Assembly (NCBI GenBank): GCA_038503035.1
Contig: JAVSML010024427.1
Coordinates: 1 to 64,000, forward strand
Direction: 5' to 3'
DNA: 64,000 nt
From: Crocodylus rhombifer
Taxonomy: Eukaryota > Chordata > Crocodylia > Crocodylidae
The notes under the pieces are model-generated. The model did no database searches. It worked only from the letters and a program-made list of their open reading frames with translations, and was not told the DNA's origin. Below, in pieces: positions 25,301-40,300 of this stretch; position 1 is the first letter of the stretch; every line of letters begins with the position of its first letter. Made by a program: the position numbers and the translations under genes.

Positions 25301-28300
25301 ATTTCTGGAAAAGTAATTATAGTGCACTGCTGGCTTCCCTAACCAGGCATTACAGAACAGTGTAGTTCTCATTTGAGGTTTGATGATGTTTAATTAAAGC
25401 CTGGCATTTAAATTTAGTCCTTTCTGAAGTGAATAGGCCTGGCAGTGATGGGTTAAAATCTTAAACGTCTTTAAAAGAAATGATTGCCATGTATATGGAT
25501 AAAGAGAGGGAAGAGTGGATAGAGAGGAAGGACATGTTGGGTCCCTTGGCCATTCCCCTGTTAGTACTGGCTTGTTCTCTACTATACATTTACTAATATT
25601 TGACCCCCCCCACCACATCTAAAGAAACTAGGGGAAGCATGAGATTGTAGGGCAGTGTGGGGAAAACAACCACATCAACTGAAGATGAAGCTTGATAAGT
25701 TCTTGACATATGGCATAGTTGCTTGCAATAACAGGGAATTGGACATCATAATGCAGGAGGACTCTTCCAGCTCTGTAATGGCCGTCCAACACCTTGACAG
25801 ATGAAAGGAGCCGTGACAAAGTCAGTCCGTCAGCGGTGCTTGATAGTGATGAGGGAGAAGAGGCTGATGTGTAAGCAGCAAACCTTCCCATGCCGGCTAC
25901 GGGTGCACTTGTCCAATGGAGGCTCGCCTGTTACCTGGGCTTTCTGATGGCTCTCCATGGTGACTGCACCGGCCTTGACTGGGTGATTGAGCAGTTGTGG
26001 GCAGGGTTCTCCCAGTTGGCAATGGAAATGCTGAATTTCTGAGACCTTGCTTGACCTTGTCACTATATCGAAGCTTTGGCCTCCCTCTACATCCTGGGCA
26101 GTTCTTGAGTTGGCCACAGAGCGCAGCCTTCATATTATACCAGTCTGAAATCAAAAGAGGAAAAGGGTCCAGTAGTTGAAGATGCTTTTGATGCTTCCTT
26201 AAATAGAGTTGTGCCCGATAAAGCCCTTGTGCAAGCAGTCATAAATTCAGTTGACTTCAGCGGGAGTTGGGCCTGCTTATATTTTGGACAATGGGGTAGA
26301 AAGCAACTTAATCTGAACTGTGAATGTCAGCAGGTTTCCCATCCAGGATTTGTGTTGGAACAGGTTTTTCTCTTTTGGAATCACACCCCCAGAGTTTCAC
26401 GTGGCAAATTTCTGGGTTGAACAAACTCAGTGGGCTCCTTTGACACTCTTGCCTGGCTTTAGTGGAAGCCTGGTCGCTCCAGGCACCCCGGAGAATCCTT
26501 TATGAACAAAAGGCAGGAGACGTGGTGTCTCAGTATATGCACAGGACTGGAAAGCACCATGTTCCAGTCTGCCAAGCTCACGTGGAGGACCCCATGGGTA
26601 ACAAAGACCCAAAAGGAGGGGCAAAAGAAGCAGATGTTTCAGATACTTGTGTGATTTGCCCTTTCTGTAAGTCCTTTCAGATCCATGCTTCTTTGTGAGG
26701 AAAATAATTGTTTGCAAAAGGAATGAGGAGACTTTGAATAGATGTGAAATGTAATTAGCTTTGGGACTGAAATAAGTGATGTCCCTTGCAGAGAAGGTAG
26801 AACAAGACCCAGGGAGTCATCAGTTCTGTCCCTGGTCCTGTCGCTAGTTTGTTGTGTGGCAGTCCTTGGAGGTCCAGGCCTAGCCGTACCGCTCTTCCCC
26901 TTCCCACTCCTTTGGAGTTCATTCCCTCCATTGCTCAGCCTCTTTTTATCCAATCCCACAATGTTGCTCCACTTCCTGGCTACACTGCTCTTTATAAACT
27001 GTCTGCATATCATCTTGCAGATCTCGCGGCATTTCAGGTATCCACATTTCTCCATTGTGCAATCTGTGACCAACAGGCTTTTAAAAAGTCATTTTTTTTA
27101 TTTAGGTGCTGGAATAAAACATTAGACAGTGGATTTGAACAGGACAATAGCCCTAAGCTGCTTAGGAGTCTCATTTGCATAGAAATCAATGGGAGTTAGC
27201 ACCTAAATATGAATGAGATGCCTGAGTACCTTTGGGAATCTGGGCCGAAGAGCCGCCATCAGTGATTCCCCACTCTGGGGTGCCATGAGATCCTTTTAAG
27301 GTGTCTTTTAGAGCACCGTCATAGACTTTCAAGAAGGAATTCTGAAGTATAAATACAGATCTCTCAAAATATACAGTAATAGGAAACGCATTGCTTTTAT
27401 AAGATGAATAGGAATGCTCCCATGGGGAATCTTTGTCTGAAATCCAGGCATGTGGACATCTATCATTTTAAACACATGCTAGTACATGAACAACCTCCCA
27501 CACAGGAAACCACCTTCTGGGAACTCCCTCCCATCTCACCAACTCTTTGGTCTTCTTGCAACCATTTTGAAGGCCATGCTCATTTTCTTGTACAAGGGAA
27601 ATAGAGGTTCTCAGTGAATCAGACGAAGTAAATAGGGTGAATCCCTCCCCCACCTCCCACATACACCCCCAGACCTCTCCTTTGCTTTGGTCTTCTATAT
27701 TTCACTGTGCTTTTGTTTTGGAAGGGCCTGTGAAAAGCTGCTTGGGTGGCAACAGCTCTTGTGCCGCCGTGCCAATGTGCCATTTTATGTCAGCGGAGGA
27801 CTTGATCCAGAATCCTTAGGTCAGATGCTTTTTTCATGCGGGAAGGCTGATACAGGAGGGAGCAGCTGACTTGGAGGGGTTTCCTTACATCAACCTGCAG
27901 CTGGATCCACACCTGCTTGCGGAAAGCTGATAAGAACAAAGACAACAAGATGAGCTTTAAAGAGCTCAAGAACTTCATGAAGGAAGTCAACATCCAAGTG
28001 GATGACAGCTATGCCAAGGAGATCTTTCAGGTAAGGGGAATTTGCAAGCTAATGAGAAACAAGCTGGCTTGAGGTCACCATCTCCCATGTTTTGCACCAT
28101 TTGGCTGAAACCTGAGGGGGGGTGAACTCTCAGCATCCTGACATGTCCTGAGGACTATGCCTGTGACACGGGATCTGCAAAACCACTTACTTTTGGCTTG
28201 GTTTTGCAGCCAAGTCAGTAGATGGCCAAATTCACTTTGGCTCTGAAAGAAATGGAGTTAAACCAATGGTGAGTGTGCATACACATCACAGCGGGGGCAC

Positions 28301-31300
28301 GGTATGAGAACAATTCTGTCCTTCTCACTGCGTCGGGGAGCTTAGCGGAAGCAGAAAAGGATTAGACATTTATGTGCATCAGGAAAGATAATGGATAATG
28401 CCAGTAAGCTGGTGTCCTTGGCCAAAAGTAGGTCAGGATTTCAGAGTGTAATGGTTGATTCCCTTCTGGAATAACTTCTTCTACAGCTGCCCACTGTGAT
28501 GCAGAGGAGGAAGTTGCCACGTTGGTTCTGGAAAGTAAAAGAGCTGTACAAGTTGGGAGAAAGTATGCATTAAAAATAAAAACAAAACCCATGGTAGCTC
28601 TGCCACCTTGCACATGGGCTGCTGAAATGGCTACAGGCACATCTCTAGGGTCTGTGCCTCTACTGTCTCAAGTTTGAGTGTGCTGGCAGAGGCAGTGGGG
28701 GCTAATGGGGGTAACAGAATATCCTCAGGTATGGAGTTGTTAGTGTTTCTGAAATCCAGTCTTCTGCTTGCATGAGATAAAGACAACTGGATAATTTCTA
28801 GGCTCTGCTATTTTGACTAAATGGAAGCGGGCAATTCCACACACTGCTTTTTCCCCCTCCAAACTGCTACTGAATGGTAAAAGCAGTCAGGAAAACAAAC
28901 TCCCACGTATCTTTCTGCTGCTGCTGCAAGTGGATGGATGGGAGCCTCGGAGGGCACGAGCTCAGGGTCTCGTGGTACTTCTAAGCCAGGAAAAACACAA
29001 CAGTTTTGGATGAGGCTTTCCTTATAACTGCAATTAATGTTATACAGGGCACCTTGCATCTGGAATGGTATTAAACCGTATTTATGTATGAGGGCGAGAT
29101 TCTGTTCCAGCTGTTAGGTGCACAGGACTTAGGCACCTACGTGCCATTCAGCTCCAGCCTGCTCTTGGCCCTGATAAAAAGTTAATTGCCGAAGGCGGGT
29201 GGGTCCTGCTCCTCCTCGCTGCTTTTGTGTGGGTCACTCTTAAGGGTCAGATGATGGCGTGTCACAAATGTAGCTGCATTTGTGGATTTTGGGGACTTGA
29301 AGAAGATGGAATAGAATCACACTTAGGCATCTACGTCCACTTAGATGCCCTGTTGGTGGAATAGAAAGTAGCTTTATGTACATACAAGCCCATGAAATGT
29401 AGGTGGATAGTGGTGATCCAGTGGCATCCAAGTACACGTTGTAACACTCAGGGCTGGGGAGGGGACCTTTTTGGCCAAAGGCTGCATGGGACAGGGACCT
29501 TGTTTCTGTTCTGCAATTTTTAGCAAAATTGTGGCATCCTGGCCCATGTCTGGGGTTCCAGGGTGGGGGCAGTGATGATAATACTGGTAATAAATAATGA
29601 TATTTGTAGGCATTTCCATGGTAGAAGATGGCCATGTGCTTGGTCAGCGAGACCCAACGATCAAGTCCTTCTCATGAAGCGGCAAATAACGGTTTCCAAT
29701 TATTTTGTGTTCCACAATTTGTAGCCCTGGCGCAGATTACGGCTGACATATGTCATAAGGAAAGGACGTTTTCACCTCTTCTCCTCTCTACGTTTACAGC
29801 AGTGTGACAAGTCTAACACAGAAGCCTTGGAAGATGACGAGATAGAGTCATTTTACAAGATCTTGACTGAGAGGAAGGAGATTGATAAGATTTTCTCAAA
29901 GTACACCAGTGAGGAAGGGACCATGTCTTGTGACCGCCTGGTGGATTTTCTCCAAGAAGAGCAGCAGAAAGAAGACGCTGGCCCTGAGACTGCACTTTCC
30001 TTGATTGAGAGATATGAGCCCAGTGAAGCAGGTCAGTTAGCATCACTGGTTGTTCTTGAGTTCATGCGATTGGGGCCAAGCCAGTTGCTGGGCTTGTGTC
30101 GAGGAAGCAGGAATTTTTCCCCTCTGCTGGCCAGGTCTGCTCTTTTGCGTCGTCCTCTGTAGCTGGGAAGTGGTGCTCTTCCTAAATGTCTATTAACCTA
30201 ACTGGTTCCCTGCCATTGCAGCAGGTGTCCTTCTGTCCCCATGCTGACCCTTCTCGCCCATCACAGCCACAAAGCTGCGGATGCTATTTTAAGTAGAAAT
30301 CTTTGCGGCTGTGACATGTGCAAAGGGTCAGAGTGATCAATCCTGTGTACCCTTTTGGATAAATAGTTGCCTTCAGGTGCAGAGAATTGGACTTGAGGGG
30401 CTGGGGAGCCCCTGGCTTGCTTTGGGGACATCTGAACTGTTTTGCTGCTGTTCCTTCCCGTGGGCTGGTGTATCTTTCTATTGTCGTGGGCATCTCTCAA
30501 GGGCCAGTGTTGCAAGAGACTGTTAGCAGCAGGGCTGGGTATACAGGAAAGTCTTGGAGGCTTGATTATTTCTTGTCTCCGTTTGTCCATCAGGCAGCAG
30601 GCAAGTGATTGATGTGCAGTGTTTTACAGGGCACTGTAATCCCCAATGGGAGGAGATTGTTTAATGCCCATCATGTAGCATGTAACACTTGTGTGTTACT
30701 TTACACTGGAGGATCTCAACACACTTCGAAGGGACCAGTGTGTGTTACCATTTCCATTTTCTAGAAAGGGAAGCCGAGCCCAACGTTTTCATACCCGAGC
30801 ACACTTAAAACACCCTTGTGTGCCTAGAAGGAGTTAGACACTCAAATCGGTTCTCAGGCAAGCTGTCAAGTGACTTCCTTTTCAAAAGAACAAATGCAGA
30901 CCTGTTTTAGGCAGGGATGGGCCTGCCCTGAGCCAGGGGAAGAACAAGATCACCTCTCGAGGCCCTTCCAGCTCTGCTTCCCTATGACTGATCTCTGCTT
31001 GGAAATGAAATGAGTATCTACACTGTAGTATGAAAAGTTCAAGGAGACCCAACTTTGTGGCCTCTTTGTTGCATTTTGATGGGCCTGATCAGTCCTTAGT
31101 TGAGCTCCAGAAGGGACAACATCTTGTCAGTATGATTTTGAGATTGGCCTGGGGACCTGTTCGCTTCCTTATCAGGCTCCACTGTGCTCATCTTGGTTTT
31201 GCTCTTTGCAAATCGCATTTCACTTGACTATCACATTAGGGCTATTTACAGATAATAATAGGTCGGGTGGATGTCTGTGAATTGTGAGGGTGGGATGAAG

Positions 31301-34300
31301 CAAGATGTTTTCTTTGGGTCCCCAAAGCATTGTCAGGTAGAAGTAAGTACTGACACCCCCTGAGGTACAGCTTTGGCTCTTGCCTATTTTGATTCTTGTG
31401 GCCAAACCCTGCCTTTAGCTGCAGCTAAATATTTGTGTAGAGAGTTATTCATTCCTTCACATTTAGGGTACACAGGTCTTTCTCTTGCAGAACTGGGACG
31501 TTGGATTTGAACTATTGATTTATGCCTTTATCTGACAGCCAAGAAGCAAATGACAATGACCAAAGACGGTTTCCTGATGTACCTACTGTCTTCTGACGGG
31601 GACATATTTAACTCCAGTCATGGTAAAGTGTACCAGGACATGACCCACCCACTGAATCACTACTTGGTGTCATCTTCACACAACACCTATCTAATGGAGG
31701 ACCAGCTGAGAGGGCCAAGCAGCACAGAGGCCTATATCAGGTAAGGAGGACGAGATCTCTCCGTATACAGTGCTACAGTATAGGATGGGCAGGCATGATC
31801 CCAAACAGCATGGTCAATGCTATCTCTGGGAAATGTCAGGTCTAACCTGACAGGTGATTGTTATGACAACAGGCGATGGACGGAGGTTGGTGTGACCTCT
31901 GTCAGCTAGCAGAATTGTATTCGGTTGTGCACTGGTTAGATGGCAAAAAATGTCCCTGTTGCCAAGCTGGTGGCTCCTATACTCTCTGCTCCTTATCTAC
32001 CTCTTCCTGGAGCTTGGAGGGTGTCATATAGTATTTAGCTCAGTAAGTTCCTCTCATTAGATGCTTGCACACGTTTTGCAAGAACATTAACTTGGCAAGA
32101 ACGTTAACTTGGTTTTCATTATGGCCAAATCAGTGGCTCTCAGAAGCACTGATAGGGGATGGATGACATTAGGGATGTTGGGAATTATTACAAATGCAGC
32201 CTGCTGGAGACAAAAGTCTGCGGAGAAAAGTGGCACCATCAACTTCAAAGGCGCGTGCTAACAAATGTATAGAATAGAGCCTACATTTGAAGGCAGGAAA
32301 GCACTGAATCAGCCAAGAGAAGGGTTGAAATTTGTGGTCAGGAGCTTCTGAGTCAGGGTACGTGACCTGTTGGGCAAACTTTCTAAGAGATGCACAGGGA
32401 TTTAGCCACACAGCGCTCATGAAATGACAGCAGAGTTCACATTACTGTGTCCCTGGACGCGGCTTTGAGTATTCTTCGCAAACTCCTTCTCAAATCTGCA
32501 GGAGGAAAACACGTGATCCGTGCCGCTCTGACGGTGACAGCCTCTCAGGGACTCTGATCTACTCTCTTTAGTTCCCCTTCAGGCTTTTCCAAGCTATTCT
32601 TCCTATTTTGGAGCTTCTTCAGCCTTCCTTTTCTTCAGTTGCCTTGTGCTTTATAGACCCCTTTGGTCCTTGATAGCCATCTTTTTCCTCTTTGTGCACT
32701 GCTAATCTCGCTTATCAGTTCTCGTGAGCTCCCCTCCTTTTCTTTGCTTCCTGCGCTCATTCTGTGCTTACCCAAGCTACCCTTCAGCCTCCAGCATATC
32801 TTGAACTGTCCGGTCCTATTCTGAAGGGAGGTTGGCAAAGAAAGACCCACGTGCATCCATTTTCTGTTTCCAGAGCCCTGACCAAAGGCTGCCGCTGCGT
32901 GGAGTTGGATTGCTGGGATGGCCCCAACTCTGAGCCTATAATTTATCATGGCTACACGCTCACTTCCAAGATCCTCTTCAGCGATGTCATAAAGGCCATC
33001 AAGAACTATGCTTTCAAAGTAAGGACAATGGAGCTGGGATATCCTGTTCATTTCTTTTGTGATATTGAGGGAGGAAAAATTTGCTTAGGTGCTGAGTTCG
33101 TGTTTTTAGCATGCCTTCATCAGACGACATGTCCTTACGTGGGTGCCTTTGAATCACAGATATGAGATACTCCCTGTCGTCTCCAGGTCAGGGTTAAAAG
33201 GCTGAGATTAGCAGTCAGACTTGGCTGTCTTATATAGTAGTCCTGCACTGGCAACTTTTATGTCAAATGTTTGGTCTACCTGGACTCATTAGGACTTAGA
33301 CTTTCTTCTTCACTTTCCTTGACATTAGAGCCAATATCCATCCCTCTGAAGGTCTAGGGGAAACAGTCAGACTTCCAACCTGGGAGGTTTCACAGTGAAG
33401 GAAGTGGGCACTTCTTTGGTATCTTAATGCTTGCTAGATGGTCACAGCTGAGGAACCAAGGTACAGAGAGGATAAGGGACTTTTTCCTGAGCTCACACTG
33501 GGAGTTTGTGCATAGGCTGCTGAGTTGGGAACTGAATCCTTGTCTTCTGAGTCTCTTGCCAATGCCTTATCTACTAGATCACCTTGCCTGGGAACCCGTA
33601 AGACGTGGCTACCAAAATATTGCAATAGCCATGTTGGAGTATGCCTTTGAATTCTAATGTCTTGTGGAGTTTACACACTGCTTTCCAAAGTAAATATGCC
33701 ATTTGAAAACTCAGAGCCAGTTTTGTGCCACTGTGTTGCAAGGGATTGCGAATAGCCAAAGTGATGCCGGTTGTTGATCTCCTACCATAGACCTCACCGT
33801 ATCCAGTGATCATTTCCTTGGAGAATCACTGTAGCCTGGAGCAGCAGAAGAAGATGGCTGAGCACATGAAGGGCATCCTACAAGACATGCTGCTGATGGC
33901 ACCAGTAGACGGAAACATATCAAACTTCCCCTCGCCGGAGGTGAGTGCCTCTTTGCCCTGCATTCTCCCTCTATCTACCTTCCTTGCAAGCCCCTGTAAT
34001 ATCGTTCTCCTTGGCAAGCAGAGCCTGTGAGACATCTCATTTCAAGGCAAGATCCGTGGAATTTAGGGACTTCCTTGTCTATTTACCGAGGCCCAATGAT
34101 GTCTTCAGTCCTCTTAGCAGCTGTTTTCCTCCAGGCCCCCCCGAAGTCAGCTGAGTCTTTACTGGTCTGTTTTCCAGGTGCTTACACTACAGTTGATTAA
34201 TATGACCTTTAAAGGTCCAGCATCTTCAGCGTGTTTGAGCTGCCCTCATTAATTATACGGCACAGGCAGAGAAGCTTGGCTGCTCGAGAAAAGTGGCTAG

Positions 34301-37300
34301 GAGTTCTCTCTGTGCACTTGAACTGGCCACTGCTTGATGATGAGGGAGATGACTGGCGTTTTTAAGTGCTGAGAAAAGAAAGCTTTGCTTGGCCTGGTGC
34401 CCCTTTTGATGCTCAGGAGCGCTGCTCTGCACCAAGACCTGTGTTTAGAGAGGAGAGAGAGCTGCAGCGCCAGGCGTGCTCAGGGTCAGCCTGTCCTAGG
34501 GACTAATGGGACAGTGGCGCAGGTCAAGGCAGATTTTGGGGGTTTTTTATCATGGAAAATCAGAGCTCCCCCTGCCCTCTTAGCTCACAGAACGAAGGTC
34601 CAGGCCCCTCACTCCCCACCCACAACCCACCCGCTCTGCTGGTGCCCCTCACTCCCCCCACCCCATCCTGCCACCCTACAGCTCCCCCAGCCCCTCCCCC
34701 CCCCACCCACTGCCCCCCAGCCCTGCCAGGGCTATGGGGTTAGGGACCAAGGTCCGCAGTCCCACTGGGCTGCGGAGGCCCAGGGAGAGGGCAGCGATGA
34801 GCTCAAGCCCTGCAGCTCGCACCCACTCCTGCCCCATGCACATATTTGGGGGGCATGGCTTGCCCTGCTCCCCCCATGGGAAATGGAAGACTTGGTCATC
34901 ACAGTTACAGTAAAGCGAGAGAGGGACCAGCAAAAAAGGTATGTTGCCCAAGAAGGCAAAGTAGCTAGAGATAACTCTGGTTATGCTACATTGATTTCAT
35001 TCTGCCCCCGAAGGCAGGGAGAAAATCAGGACAAGTGACAGCAAAACGTCATGCTGTAGACTCCCCTCCGACTGAGCGGGGGCTTGAGATCCCTTGTACT
35101 CGGGGAGTTACAAGAGAACATGACTCTTGTCGGGGCTGTGTTGCCCACGGAGGCCACGGAGGATGGGAGCTGGGTGCAAATGACCTCTGTGTGGATAGCT
35201 CTTGCCCCTGGCATGTGCCCCTGCATCTCAAAGCAGCCCATGAGACTGGTAACCTGAATCCCAGCCCCTCCTACGTGTGATGGGGGAGGCAGGGACCTAC
35301 CATTCAGCCGAACAGTGAAGAGAGAGCTCAGTGAATGAGAAATTCTTGGGCCCTTGGTTGGCTGCTTTCTGGGCTGCTAAAAACAGGTGAACGCATATGC
35401 CCTGCTCCGTTCCACAAGTAAGAAGCCACTAAAGGCTACACAGATGTGTGCCAGCTGAAAATCTGGCCCATTTACGTGATATTAAAACCTCATTCTGAAA
35501 CAGCAACTTCTGCAGGAGAAGATAAAGCAACATTCGATTAATAGTTTAATATCTTTTTTAGCTATTATTATTATTATCCCAAGTTCCCCTGGGCCAGAAG
35601 GCACTGGACGTACAGTAATGCAAATGCCTGATACTTCGGTTCATTGACTGAAACAAACAAAAAAATGTTTCAGGTTGCTTTAAAACAAAAATGGGCTGGT
35701 TTTCTCAGCAAAATTGTAGGGATGAAGGAGAGGCAGAGGGGAAGAAGGGGAAAAGTTCAATTCTAGTTGACCAAAACGAGTGTTTTTTGTTGTGGGGATC
35801 TTTTACTCCTTTGAAACCAAACATACAAACATTTCTGCTTTTGAAAAATGTAAACATGAAATGGTTTGATTTTGCTCATACTCTTCCCCTCCCTGAATTT
35901 TTGACCTAAGCTATTTGCTGAATTCCAGTTGTATCTGAATCCAAAGCTGCATGTTTTCAGCAAATAAATTATTCTCCAAAAATTTGCTCAGGTCTAGCCG
36001 TGGGAGTTGGTAGCTAGGATGAGAGTGATGGACACGTAAGAGATGAAGAGGAGAGGGGGAAGCAGCCAAACATATCTAAAACTTCTTAGGTATATGATTT
36101 CTGCTTTTCTCTAAAGACTTTTTGTTAAGGCTGATTTAGAAGTGTCATCCTTAGGTTTATGCAGTGCCCAGCGCAATTAGACTCTGCACTTGACTTGTCC
36201 ACAGCACTAGTGTACTATGATTATTACTATTACCATCATTACTATTATCTTGAGTATATACTATAATTATAATAACAATAACCATGTTGCTTTACTGATA
36301 CTTTTGTACTGCTGCAGAGGGTTTCAGTGAAGTGCGGACTGTGCAGTGATTCTGCCAGGACACAACACACCCCAGAGCGATCTCAGATGTTAGCTGGTAG
36401 AGGTTACTGAGCTGGAAAAGCAGGCCTTTGAGAGGTCCCACCCATCACATGCTGGCTCTGTCTTTGTGCAGGATCAGGAAAAACAGCTGATTGCTTTTCC
36501 AAATACTGCTAACTTTCTGTAGCCCTATAACATGACTTCAGAAAAAGAAATAAAACAAGGAGGAATGCCCGCCTCCCCACCACACCCCCCAAAGACATTT
36601 TTCCCATTTTTTTTTCCATTTTCCCTTCCTGAGCTGCCTTCTGGCCGCTCGCATTAGGCAGTGAGCCACAACCTCAGCTGCTTTAACACTGTACAAAGTC
36701 ACTGGAGTGCTGATTGCCATCAGAGGAAGAATCGGCCCATCCCTTTGTAAAAGAAGCAAAAATGCTGGGTTAAAATTAATTCTCCTCTGTTATTTTCTCT
36801 TGTCCTTTTCCTGCCGGTCTAACAGAAGTCCTGTGTAAGGGCTGCACTGATGACTGTTATAGAAGAATAGTTTAGAGCTGTTATTTAAAAGGCCTCTTTG
36901 GTTTTGCACTTCCCAGTCAAGCTGGCAAGAGGAAAATCCCCGGGGGGCATGATTTTTCTTAATTAGAAAAGGGTGGAGTCCACCACTGGAAAGCAGTTAG
37001 ACGGTCATGGAAAAACAGCAGAAGCAGCAGCATTAGAAAGTGTGTTCGCTCTGGTGTTTTAGCCTGTGTGAAGGGGGGACATGGTTTAGACTCACACCGA
37101 ATAACTTACACTGCCGCCCAAGACCTGTGGCTCATTTCTCAGGTCCTAGCCTTGCAGATCTTTACTGACACAGTCTCTGTGCTGCCGAATAATCCAAAAG
37201 ACTGCTTCTGGCCATGCCATTTACCTCATTTGAGGGGTCGGGGCCAGCCCCTCTGTCCCGTTCATGCTCAGGCTCTGCAGGGACTGGACGGGGCAGTCTG

Positions 37301-40300
37301 CCAGCGCTGTGCCACCCGTGTACTGCCCAGCCCCAGCTGACGTTCCCAGGCCGGGCTGAAGGCTAAATGACAGTGGTAATCTTGGGGGGCTGGACCAGCT
37401 GATATCATGTGCCATACAGAAGCCTTGCACCCTGGTTATGGGAAAAGGGGATGGGGTTTTCCTTTGCAGCCTGTCTTTACTCCGCCATCGTGGACCCCAG
37501 TGGCTGGAGGGCTTGTGCTGTGAAAATGGTGTATCAGTTCCTACATCCAGTGTATTTATTTGCGCTGGAGAAAACCTTCCTTTTCCCTGCAGACATTGTT
37601 CCTCTGAGGTTTCCATGGTGAAGTACTCTAGCTTTTTCAAGCATTTCCTTTATTGCAGTGCAAGTATTCTCTCGGGAGGAGAACATCGTTTTACCAGAGA
37701 GCAAAGTCTAGTCACTTCATAGCCTCTCTGAAAGGTGCCCCGTCTTTTGTTCCCTTCCGTCGCCAAAAAACACTTCTGGAAATGATGAGACTAGAATGGC
37801 TCAGTAACTCAGCAGTGACTCCTTCTAGCTAGAGAGCATGCAGAAAACGGCATAGCCGGCTCGGAGCGCGGAGGTGAAACAAAGCGCTCATTAAAGTCCT
37901 TGCTGCCTTTTGCGATGAATCAGATAAGTTAAATATTGGAGAGGCCTCATAAAAACTGCCCATCCTCACCTCTCCCTGTTGGGTCAAGTGGGGGGCTCCT
38001 GTTACACTGCTCGTGCAGGGAGGGATAGGCCTTTACTGGGATAACCTCCTACCTTGACTAACAACAGCTCCCCTCCCAGGGACTGCCCCAGTCCCTACTG
38101 TCTAGATGGCAGCTTGTTCACAATACTTCTGCCCACTTTCTTCATGCTGGAAGACACGTGACTGCGTCTTGCTTCCTCACACAACTCCACAGATGCCCCA
38201 GTCGTGCCATGGACTGTTTTGCAATTGCTGTTTCAGTTCCCATCTGAATCCAGGGCGGTTGAGAAGCCAGGCGTGTCAGGATCAGGTCCGCAGACAAGTC
38301 ACTGTGGGGCCCAGAAAGACAGGATGTTAGTGTGTCAGCTGGTCCGTGTGCTTGCTCTTTCCCTGGTGTGAATGAAAGTGAACCCGTAGCACTTTAGCCC
38401 CCAAAGGACAGGTAGTAAGGGATTGCAGCGTAGCTTCAGTAACTGCAGGATAAGAGCGTCTTGTCATGGAGCAGAGGACACAGTAACTGCCCACCCTCCT
38501 TTCACTTGCTGGTGTGCCCGTTCCCTAAGGCTGGTTAAGCTAGTGGTGGAGCTACATGCAATTTTCTGCCCTGCAATATCCAAGAGGTCAGCCTGGATGA
38601 TCAAATGAGGATGGCACTGCCCTGCACGCGATGAGTGTGAAGCTGTTTTGCAATCACACATCAGTCTTGCAGGTTGACCGGGTTGTCAGGACGTTTGCTG
38701 CATGGATAGACTAGCTTAGATCAACACGGTGTTGGGAAAAACGAGCAGGGAGGGAGTGAATGGCTCAGGGTAAGCTGCTTCTCAGCAAACACCGGAAACC
38801 TGTTAGGGGACCGTGGCAGCAGAGGAAAAGGCCTGAATACATGAGACAGCAAAAGATCCCCTGCAGATTTAAAAAGGAGCTGTCTCTGGTCCAGGGAGGT
38901 AGTTGTGTTAAAGAATCAGACTGAAGTGCTGTTGCCTGATGGGTTAACTTGGGGGCATGGTAGCCCTCAGATAGATGGATGTAGATAGATGGTAAGATAG
39001 ATGGATGTAAAAACCCTTTTTTCCCTGCGGGTTTGTTCCAACTTAACAATAACCATTGCATTGATTTAAGGAGGAGATGGACCATGCCATTCTCCAGCCT
39101 GAGGCCGAGTTAAAGAAGGGTAGAAGTGCAGAAGCCCATGCCAAGGGTGGAAAGGCCCGAGGTCCAGGACCGCAGCAGGGTGTACTCAATAAACGGGGCC
39201 AGAGGTGCAACTCTCCCTATTACTGCAATGCCGCGTATCCCTGGCACCTATTCCAGTTTGCCTTCTAAGAGGTCGTAGGTTGGGTGATAGGATTTATTGG
39301 GCTGCATTTGACTTTAGGCCTCCCACAGGTAAAATGGGTGAATTTTGTGGTCCGGTCATGGACTATTTATTAAGGCATTTCAGGAGCTCTGAGGCTTTTA
39401 AATGCCTTAGGATAGGCATTTAAAGAATAGGATATGCACAAAGGATATGCTCTATGGAGGTGAGGTAATGAGCTGATTCTCTGTTCCCTCCGATGTGAGC
39501 AATATTATTTAATTCCACAGATGTGGTTAGGTGAGAAGTATTGAATACCATGTGGAGGCAAACCAAGAGTGGCATAACAAGAGTTTATGTTTTAAAACCT
39601 CTTTACAGGAGAAGAGCGCTGCAAAATCAGGATATCACCATCTCTGGTTTTTAACAGCCACACTGAATACCAGATGTCGATGCTCAGTATACAGATACCT
39701 CATGGAAATAAGACTCACAGCAACTTTATATAGCAAGCAAACTTCTATGGAGCTGGAGCCTAAAGCACTTTGTATGGCTAAATTAGCAGCTGGCAGTTTA
39801 TCTGGCTAAATTATAAAGTGCGGGTCACTACTACGCAGAGGGCAGCGCACCACTTAAATGCCATCTAGGTTCTCAAAAGGGAGCGCACATAGTGCACAAA
39901 GTGGCCTGCTGGAAGGTATAGACAAGAGGGGGAGGACATTGATATGTTGGCACAGTGGTCCCAAAGGACTCGCAGTCTGACTTCCAGCATAAAACATAAG
40001 GCAGACCAATACATCAGAGGACCATAAGGCCTCTTTCAATGACTCCTGCATCAGGAAGATAATTGGGGCCGACCCAAAGGTGCCTGGTATTGCTGTAAAA
40101 ACTTCAAGAAATGGGAAAGGATTATTATTCCCTTTGTACAGACAGAGAGCTGAGGAATTACATGATTTGGGCAAACTGAACCCAGGCCTTCCTGCTTTGA
40201 TACCATGCTCTAGACATGTGACTGTCCTTCCTCCTTCTGGGAAATGAGGCTTGAAGTTCCTGCATCGAGGGAGCCACATGGTTAAAAGCCAGGGTGGCAG

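Larger units (their letters stand above)
21922..27900 (+). other. PLCD1 intron 3
   Basis: Runs from GTATCC to CTGCAG. It contains two copies of an unclassified 'tattggaccaact' repeat (22.5 and 23.6 kb), a putative old repeat with G/C-rich sequence at 22.7-23.2 kb, weak CR1-like sequence near 25.7 kb and a partial hAT end at 27.26 kb. Nothing recognisable in 23.9-25.6 and 25.9-27.1 kb. Confidence 0.8.

Noticed and set aside
34385..35038. 217-codon + strand open frame
   Set aside because: Pro-rich translation of a C-rich low-complexity stretch inside intron 8; no family resemblance.
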